Positions 1-6,200 of a stretch of 10,116 nucleotides of DNA are shown piece after piece (within the stretch, counting starts at the first letter, position 1; each line of letters opens with the position of its first letter). The notes beneath the pieces are model-generated. The model did not search any database. It saw only the letters and a list, made by a program, of their open reading frames with translations, and was not told where the DNA came from. The position numbers and the translations under genes are program-made. This stretch comes from Planctomycetaceae bacterium. Lineage in GTDB: Bacteria > Planctomycetota > Planctomycetia > Pirellulales > Thermoguttaceae. The DNA lies in NCBI GenBank assembly GCA_031259095.1, contig JAIRLW010000072.1:1-10116 (forward strand). The letters run 5' to 3'.

Positions 1-105
1 TAAAACGTTGTCAAAGAATACTAAAACGCCGTCAAAGAATACTAAAACGCCGTCAAAGAATACTAAAACGTCGTCAAAGAATACTAAAACGTTGCTAAAG
101 AAGAC
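1..105. repeat. Five tandem 21-bp repeats
   Basis: Five head-to-tail 21-bp units start at 1, 22, 43, 64 and 85 and share the core taaaacg-NNGTC-aaagaatac. Units 2 and 3 are identical. Units 1 and 4 differ from them only within the cg-NN-gtc part, and unit 5 is more diverged (gttgctaaagaagac). The 21-bp period is seven codons, so the array can be read as a heptapeptide repeat in more than one frame. The array runs off the left edge, so the true copy number is unknown. Confidence 0.95.
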
Positions 106-115
106 TGAAAAATGA
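2..115 (+). CDS. Possible 3' end of a truncated Lys/Thr/Ser-rich repeat protein
   Basis: Frame 2 is open from the window edge to a TGA at 113-115. It reads five heptapeptides of the form K-T-x-[SL]-K-[NK]-T followed by Glu-Lys and the stop. Such basic, Lys/Thr/Ser-rich tails occur in nucleic-acid-binding or surface proteins, but nothing here fixes a function. The evidence for translation is weak. Frame 3 is also open through the repeats (K-R-[CR]-Q-R-I-L units, stopping at 96-98), and one minus-strand frame is open too (VFFDGVL-like units). The array may therefore be purely intergenic. No start codon can be seen because the window begins inside the array. Confidence 0.25.
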   Translation, partial: KTLSKNTKTPSKNTKTPSKNTKTSSKNTKTLLKKTEK

Positions 116-190
116 TTTCGGAATCCATAACCATATTTTCGGAGATTCCCTAACCAGTTATTAATTAACAATTTAACAAACCGGAAAGTA

Positions 191-196
191 AAGGAG
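191..196 (+). promoter_or_regulatory. Ribosome binding site for the 232-aa hypothetical gene
   Basis: AAGGAG lies three bases before the ATG at 200. The spacing is shorter than usual, but the match to the anti-Shine-Dalgarno core is full, and no other in-frame start has a comparable site. Confidence 0.6.
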
Positions 197-199
197 CCA

Positions 200-898
200 A
201 TGGCGACACATTACGATTGGCAGTCTCAAAACCATGAACAGTTGTTTGATCAGGCGATGATGACAGTGAAATATCTTTCGGTGGAGGCGAACCAAATCCG
301 AATGGGATTTGGACCGTATTCGGCGCAGGTGAAATGGTTAAACGCGGAATTTTTTGTGAAATACGAGGCGTTTAAGGCTGCGTTTGAGAATTGGCGCAAC
401 GAAGCCGCGCGGACGAAAATTATTCTGGAACAACTCCGTGAAACCGAAAAAGTTTTTCGAGCGGTCTATCGACAATTGTACACTGGTTTTTTGAAAAAGA
501 GTCCGTTGGTTACTGATGACGACCTGATTGCGATGAGTCTGCCTAAACGTTATACGGGCAGGGGCGTTCCATCGCCGATAGCGACGACTTATCCCGAATG
601 CTATATCGATACCAGTATCATTCGGCGATTGATCTTTCATTTTTTTGATCAGAGCAAGTTCAAGTCGAAAGCAAAACCGTTTGGTCAGCATGGAGTGGAA
701 ATCCGATGGGTCATTCTGACCGCGCCGCCGAAGGACATTGATGAATTAACGAATTCGTCGTTAAGTGTCAAAACTCCATTTATGTTGGAGTTTGGAGAGA
801 AAGATCGCGGAAAAACGGTCTATTTTTGTTTACGGTGGGAAAATACTCGCGGGGAAAAAGGACCTTGGAGTGAAATCCACAACGCGATTATCCCATAA
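200..898 (+). CDS. Uncharacterised 232-aa protein, helical N-terminus plus C-terminal NTRGEKGPWSE motif
   Basis: Function unknown. Residues about 12-100 are predicted helical, with few Gly or Pro and many charged and aromatic residues; they resemble a long helical hairpin. A linker follows, with LVTDDDLIAMSLP (103-115) and GVPSPIATTYP (122-132). The C-terminal half (about 135-232) looks like a beta-sandwich and contains AKPFGQHGVEIRW, a TPF at 192-194 and the ending RW-x-NTRGEKGPWSE-x(3)-AIIP. From memory, the same order of elements (helical hairpin, VTDxD-x-LGLP-like linker, Pro-rich turn, a TP-strand, then RWxNTRGExGPWSE) recurs in uncharacterised proteins of about 200-230 aa in Bacteroidetes and related bacteria. 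I know no assigned role. There is no signal peptide, membrane segment or Cys-based metal site. The ATG at 200 follows AAGGAG. The gene stands alone, with a 362-bp gap after it. A carbohydrate-binding or structural role suggested by the Ig/FnIII-like C-terminus would be inference only. Confidence 0.8.
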   Translation: MATHYDWQSQNHEQLFDQAMMTVKYLSVEANQIRMGFGPYSAQVKWLNAEFFVKYEAFKAAFENWRNEAARTKIILEQLRETEKVFRAVYRQLYTGFLKKSPLVTDDDLIAMSLPKRYTGRGVPSPIATTYPECYIDTSIIRRLIFHFFDQSKFKSKAKPFGQHGVEIRWVILTAPPKDIDELTNSSLSVKTPFMLEFGEKDRGKTVYFCLRWENTRGEKGPWSEIHNAIIP

Positions 899-932
899 AG
901 CGCCGGAGAGTTGGCTGATAGTGAAAAGCGGA

Positions 933-966
933 GAGTAGGCAACCGTTTACCCCAAGCCGCCTACTC
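933..966 (+). terminator. Stem-loop after the hypothetical gene, possible terminator or processing site
   Basis: GAGTAGGC (933-940) pairs perfectly with GCCTACTC (959-966) around an 18-nt loop, 35 bases after the stop codon at 896-898. Only an interrupted T-rich stretch follows (977-992), not a T-run. It could end the transcript, protect its 3' end, or be part of the neighbouring repeat structure. Confidence 0.35.
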
Positions 967-974
967 ACTCAATT

Positions 975-1070
975 GTCCCTTTCGTCCCTTTCATTGAAGA
1001 AATGTTAGGAACAAATGGGACAAATGAGACAAATGGGACAATAAGGACTGTTGGGACTGTTGGGACAAAA
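975..1070. repeat. Two oppositely oriented blocks of 9-bp tandem repeats
   Basis: Block 1 is two perfect copies of GTCCCTTTC (975-983, 984-992). Block 2 is seven 9-bp units from 1008 to 1070: GGAACAAAT, GGGACAAAT, GAGACAAAT, GGGACAATA, AGGACTGTT, GGGACTGTT and GGGACAAAA. Block 1 is approximately the reverse complement of block 2, so the two can form an imperfect fold-back across a 15-bp spacer. The gradient of unit types (ACAAAT then ACTGTT) suggests stepwise local duplication. Confidence 0.85.
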
Positions 1071-1260
1071 GATAGGCAAATGACCGTCCAAACACAGAAG
1101 CAAGCAGTATTAGGAATTACCTGCCGTCTTTTTATTCCGCATGTATTTTATTCTGTCGGTGATTTGATACAATTTCTTGTCTCTGGAGTTGAAACTCTTT
1201 GCTGTTTTTTCCAATCATCAACAATTTTTAAGTGCATCGACAACCGATGCGTCCACTATT

Positions 1261-2727
1261 ATGACTCAACCAACAACATGGACAAAAACAATGGCCGCTT
1301 CGATGACCAGTTACATTGACGCCGGTTCTATTGTTGCCGGTGCGGCGGGTCTTTCTCTTTGGGATTCCTATCTCAACATGTATGAAAATCCCATACGCAT
1401 CCATTTTGATCTCCCTTTTAATATCGTGATTCCCTATATCTGGACTCATGGATTGGATTTTTGGACTATTAGCACGATTAGCTTCATCGTCAGTAAACTC
1501 GGATTACTCGGCGCGTGTAGTTCCAATGCCTTATCTGCTGCTGTTGGAGCGTTAATCGGCGGACGAATCTGTGATTTGTACGGACGTAAAGTCGTTTACA
1601 CTTATGATTTACTGTTCTATATTCTCGGTATGTTGCTGATTGTTTTCGGCGTGAATTATCCGATGCTGCTTGTCGGGTACATTATTGTCGGTCTTTCGGT
1701 GGGCGCGGACGTCGCCGCTTCGTGGACTCTGATCGCCGAAAACGCCCCCGCCGAAAATCGGGCAAGGCACTGCGGCACCGCACAACTTATGTGGGCTTTG
1801 GGTCCCGCTGTCGTCTTACTGCTTTCCGCAATTTTGAGTTCATTCGGTTTCGGATTGCTCGGTAACAGAATTGTCTTTGCCCATCTTGTTGTTATTGCAT
1901 TTATCACTTGGTTAATGCGGCTGACAATGCCGGAAAGTGAAGAATGGATTAGAAACAAAAAGAAAGAGCAAGAACTCATTAATTCCGGACAATGGAAAAA
2001 AACAAGTTATTGGGACTTGTTCACCAATCCGGCAAATCTGCGGGGTATTTTCCTATTGATTGGTATCTATATGATTTGGAACTTAGCCGCAGGAACAGGC
2101 GGATTTTTCTTACCTTATATTTATAAAACAGTCGGCGGCGTGAGTGACGCCGTTTCTCAAGGTTTGACTTCATTGTTGTTCATCGCTTCAATTTTCTCAA
2201 CGTTGTTTATTTTTATGACGCTCGCCGATAAATATAGCAGACGTTTAATTTATTGTGTGATTGCGTGTTTGTATATTGCGGCGTGGGGATTGTTGCTCTT
2301 ACCTGTCGGATTTTTAGGAACCAAAATTTCTTTTACTTCAATTATTATTACACCGACAACCGGAGAATCTTATTGTCTTTCGTTTTCATTTGGAATTTGT
2401 GTGTTTGTACTTGCCTCTATTTTGATGGGAATCAACAACGGTTCCGGGCAACAAGCATTTTATCAGATGTGGGGAGCCGAAATGTTTCCGGCGCGTTATC
2501 GTGCAGCGGCACAAGGTTTTTCATTTTTCGCCGCTCGTTTTGCTTTGAGCATTTGGAGTTATCTGGTTCCAGTTATTATTGGCAGCGACGCCGGAGGAAT
2601 GCCGATTGCCGCCGCAATTCTTGTTACTTTCGCAACAATCAGCATGTTGGTCGGAACAATTTTTTGCCCGAATACTGCCGGAAAAACATTGGAACAAATC
2701 GAAGAAGAACGTTATGGAAAATCATAA
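1261..2727 (+). CDS. MFS transporter, sugar-porter type
   Basis: A 488-aa inner-membrane secondary transporter, probably importing a sugar or polyol by proton symport. Family features visible: motif A after TM2 (GGRICDLYGRK, residues 100-110) and its second-half counterpart D-KYSRR (323-328); an AENAPAENRAR segment in the TM4-TM5 loop (159-169); PES at 224-226 after TM6, followed by a charged central loop (RNKKKEQE); E-MFPARYRA (407-415) before TM11; and the sugar-porter-like tail PNTAGKTLEQIEEERYG (470-486). About 12 hydrophobic segments and the length fit the family. The ATG at 1261 puts TM1 (about 19-36) at a normal distance from the N-terminus. The frame extends upstream to a TTG at 1177, and ATGs at 1291 and 1303 are alternatives. 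None has a clear ribosome binding site. The substrate cannot be read from sequence. A similar architecture occurs in inositol and hexose porters, and planctomycetes often carry such porters near Gfo/Idh/MocA dehydrogenases. Confidence 0.88.
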   Translation: MTQPTTWTKTMAASMTSYIDAGSIVAGAAGLSLWDSYLNMYENPIRIHFDLPFNIVIPYIWTHGLDFWTISTISFIVSKLGLLGACSSNALSAAVGALIGGRICDLYGRKVVYTYDLLFYILGMLLIVFGVNYPMLLVGYIIVGLSVGADVAASWTLIAENAPAENRARHCGTAQLMWALGPAVVLLLSAILSSFGFGLLGNRIVFAHLVVIAFITWLMRLTMPESEEWIRNKKKEQELINSGQWKKTSYWDLFTNPANLRGIFLLIGIYMIWNLAAGTGGFFLPYIYKTVGGVSDAVSQGLTSLLFIASIFSTLFIFMTLADKYSRRLIYCVIACLYIAAWGLLLLPVGFLGTKISFTSIIITPTTGESYCLSFSFGICVFVLASILMGINNGSGQQAFYQMWGAEMFPARYRAAAQGFSFFAARFALSIWSYLVPVIIGSDAGGMPIAAAILVTFATISMLVGTIFCPNTAGKTLEQIEEERYGKS

Positions 2728-2913
2728 AACAAACGGAAACCTCTAAATAGACCCTTTCCAACAGATAACCAATGGAGTTTTAATCGTATGCTGTCCTTTC
2801 TTGCCGCTGTACCAATCTTTTTGTTTTTTGGAACTTAATAAATGAATTGAAATGATGTTTATCCCCTATTCCTTTTGAAAATCGTTTTTTTTGAAGAGAT
2901 GAAAGTTATCGGT

Positions 2914-2949
2914 GACGAGTGTGCGCAAGTTCTCCGTCTATTTTTTTTT
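2914..2949 (+). terminator. Candidate intrinsic terminator downstream of the MFS gene
   Basis: GACGAG (2914-2919) can pair with CTCCGTC (2932-2938) with one bulged C and a 12-nt loop. It is followed by TA and then nine T residues (2941-2949). The T-tract is convincing, the stem is short. It lies about 190 bases after the transporter stop and would separate transporter from autotransporter transcription. Confidence 0.35.
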
Positions 2950-3209
2950 GACAACGAAAAAAGCGTCATTGAACCAAAGGGTCGCCTACCTGCCGAGACA
3001 AGATGATGAATAACCGAAAATGGGAAAGAACAAATAATTTTTCGCGGTTCCCTCTAAAACGGTCAGAAATAAAATTATTCGTTAAACATCGAGAGATTAC
3101 TTGGTCGATAGGGACGATGATACAATCGTTTCGGTTGGCGTGAGCGGATTGTTCGGGCGGTTTTGGAAAAGAGAATGGAATTGAAAATCGCCCAATGTTC
3201 CAAGTTGAC

Positions 3210-3214
3210 AAGGA
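3210..3214 (+). promoter_or_regulatory. Ribosome binding site deciding the autotransporter start
   Basis: AAGGA ends eight bases before the ATG at 3223. This supports that start over the in-frame TTG at 3163 and ATG at 3175. The protein begun at 3223 also opens directly with a well-formed signal peptide. Confidence 0.6.
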
Positions 3215-3222
3215 AGTCTCCC

Positions 3223-6200
3223 ATGTCCCGCAATTTTGTCCGTTTGTCGGCATTGATCTTTGTTTTCGGCGTAATGTTCTGCGCCGCCGCTTGGGCACAA
3301 ATATCGTCAAAGCCGATTATTTATCGTATCTGGGATAGGGACAATTTACCGAATAGTTCGCCAAACGAGAAATATTATCGTTATCTGTCGCGTCCCGATG
3401 GCGTGTCTGTTACTCAATCGGGACTCTATCAAGTTGCTCCGAATTTTGGTTCTTCGGTATTGTATTATACTTCCGACAGAGGTTATTATTATGCTGCAAA
3501 CCAACAAACTAACCTCATTTTGCACAACGACGATTCAACATTATTAAATCAAACGTTTGAATTAGGATACAACAACAATTATTACTATAATTATGACTAT
3601 TACAATGATCCGGATAATCCGCTTCAACTAACGATTCAGTCGAATACTCCGGGAACATTACGAAAACTCATCGGAACCAACGCCTCGTTGTTCCATCTCT
3701 GGAGTAACTCGGAACTGACCATTTCAAAGGACATTCTTGTTTCAAAAAAAGAAGATATAGATCTAATTACCGGCGGCGGTACGACAATTATTGACGGTAT
3801 TTATTACAATTCTTACCGATCTGATGCGGGCGCCATTTACCTTCAGGGCGGAGCCTTGAATGCGGAAGGCGTTTCCTTTTCGTCGTGTTTCAATACCAAT
3901 ATCCTCAACTATAGCAGCAGTGCAAACAGTAGTAATGTTCACGGCAAAGGCGGTGCGCTTACGGCAGATAGCCGTTATTACTATTATTATTATTACGACG
4001 AAACAACCGGCGAATACTATTATGATGATTCTGGTTATGATATTAATGCCTTTAATAAAGTGATCAATGTCAACAAAGCCAAGTTTACCGAAAATCACGC
4101 TCTGATTGGCGGAGCGATTTACATGAATCAATATACTCTGAACGGTAACGAAACGATGTTTCGCAGTAATATCGCAAACAAAGGTACAACTTCTTACGGT
4201 AGCGGCGACGGCGGAGCGATTTACCTGATCGACTCAACCGCGACACTGGAAAGCGCAACATTCAGTAACAATACGGCAAACAATAATGGCGGTGCGATTT
4301 ATTCGGAAAACTCGAATTTGTTTCTCAAAGGAACGGATTTCACCATGAATAACGCCGCCGGTTTAGGCGGGGCAATTTTTTTCGCAGTCAATGATGGCAG
4401 TGAGTATGTTCTTCAGTTGGGCGCGTTTCAAGGAACAAGTGTGGAATTCACCAAGAATAAACAAAATTACGATCCAATAGCCAATCTTGGTAGCGATAAT
4501 TCAATAATGTTTGGCTATGGAAGCACATTGAGTGCGACCGGAACGGCGAATGTTAATGTTGATGTTGAAGGGAAAGACAATAATTTCAATATGAATGATC
4601 CGATGGCGATTGACGGCGGCAATATCCATCTTCGTTTTATCAAGACAGGAGAAGGGGTGTGGAATCTTTACGGCAATTCCAACCTCACTCAGGCAAGTAG
4701 CGTGTTGTTCAATATTGATCGAGGAACGTTCCGGCTTGGTAACGATGCGGTTTTGAATCTGCCAAGCGGGTCGGGACCGAATCAATTCAATGTCCGAAGT
4801 AACGCAACATTAAGTATTGGCGCTTGGGCTGGTTCCGACTATGCCGTAACACTTTCAACGCCGCATTTTCAAATGGACGCCGGAAGTAAACTTCTGTTGG
4901 ATCAAACGTTGAATTTGAATGTTCTCGGTAACGAAAATATATTTAAAGGAACATTAACCGGAACCGGAGATTTAATCGTTAATATTGCCAATGTTTCAGA
5001 AACAACCGGAACACTGAAATTTTCTGGACAAACATCGAATTATTCAGGCAATCTCGAAATTCAGTCAGGAACATTTTGGGTTGATTCCGGTTTGCAAACG
5101 ACCGGTCTGGTTGAGTTGGCAGCCAAGACCACTCTTTCCGTTACTGCCAATTCAAACAAACCTAATATTACCGCACAAAATATCAGCATTGGAAATGAGG
5201 TTGCGCTTCAGATTAACGGAATTATCGGAACAACGAGAGATTTTATTATTCTTGATTCGGAAAATCCGATCACCGGAAAATTTATTGATGATCCAGATTT
5301 GTCGTTAAATGTAGACTATCTTCAGGCAACATTTGAGTTTACGCCGGATTCGGATTATAAACAATATCGCGGTACTGTTCGATTAACATGGGATTCGGAC
5401 GATAGTGACGATAGTAATGGTACATTTACTATTGATCCATTTGACGGTCAAGCCGACTATTTCAAAGTTGAAAGGGAATTAGAAGACAACACGCTAAACG
5501 GAAAAAAATTGACCAAAAAAGGCCCCGGAACTTTGGAACTGGCGGATGCCAATGAATACAGAGGCGGAACATTGATCGAATCGGGAACATTGTTACTGAC
5601 CAACGCCAAAGGAACCGGTACAGGCGATGTTCAAATTGATCGTTACGCAACATTGACTCTTAATTTCGACGGTAACTATGACCGGCAGATTTCCGGTCAA
5701 GGACAAGTTACAAAAACAGGTTCCGCGACAACGGCGATATTGACGAATACAAGTAATGATTATTCCGGTGGTACGCGGTTGGAAACAGGAACGCTGGGTA
5801 TTAGTAACGGTAAGGTTCTTGGAAGCGGTGATTTGACGTTTGTCGGCGGAATTCTTCAAGCAAAATCTCAATCAGGAGAAACCAACTTAACACAGAATAT
5901 TGTTGCAACAACCGGAAATGACGTTCAATTTGAAACGGTAACAGATTTAACCGTTGCGAAAAATTCAACGATTAGCGGTCAGGGCGGACTGATTAAAACC
6001 GGTAACGGAAAATTAACGCTTGCCGGTAAAGGCGCTTATCACGGAATAACCCGTATTAAAAAAGGAATATTATCAATTGCTTCCGTAACGGCGGTTGGTT
6101 CGGGAAAAATTGTTTTCGATGACGGAACAACTTTTGAAAACACCGCCGATCTTGACAATTATCATCACCTCACGTTGAACGCCGCTGAAAACGTACAAAA

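Larger units (their letters stand above)
899..1260. other. Intergenic region with hairpin and 9-bp repeat blocks
   Basis: No convincing gene is present. The region contains an 8-bp hairpin (933-966), two 9-bp units at 975-992, seven related 9-bp units in the opposite orientation at 1008-1070, and then about 190 bp of ordinary sequence leading to the transporter start. A short open frame from 1002 exists only because the 9-bp repeat is a multiple of three. It overlaps the transporter gene in another frame and is not credible. Confidence 0.7.
2728..3222. other. Intergenic region and leader of the autotransporter gene
   Basis: About 495 bp with no convincing gene. It contains a T-tract terminator candidate (2914-2949). 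Two very short + strand open frames are present: 2788-2838 (16 aa, very hydrophobic, with GGAG ten bases upstream) and 3003-3143 (46 aa, starting MMNNRKWER, no clear ribosome binding site). Minus-strand open frames across 2966-3310 overlap the signal peptide region of the next gene and look like shadows. I could not place a confident promoter: TACAAT at 3121-3126 resembles a -10 box but lacks a well-spaced -35. Confidence 0.6.

Noticed and set aside
120..149. GGAATC (120-125) and GATTCC (144-149) as a terminator after the repeat array
   Set aside because: The stem is only six AT-containing pairs with an 18-nt loop and no T-tract.
1101..1112. CAAGCAGTATTA resembling the tail of the dispersed two-hairpin element
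   Set aside because: Only 12 bases match and neither hairpin is present nearby, so it is not counted as a copy.
1002..1319. A 105-aa open frame beginning MLGTNGTNETNG on the + strand
   Set aside because: Its N-terminal third is only the translation of the 9-bp repeat, and its 3' part overlaps the well-supported transporter gene in another frame. It has no family resemblance.
2253..2750. A 165-aa + strand open frame inside the 3' part of the transporter gene
   Set aside because: It lies in another frame of a clear MFS gene and has Cys/Arg-rich shadow-like composition.
3003..3143. A 46-aa + strand open frame upstream of the autotransporter
   Set aside because: No clear ribosome binding site, no recognisable motif, and a length expected by chance; kept only as a note in the intergenic entry.
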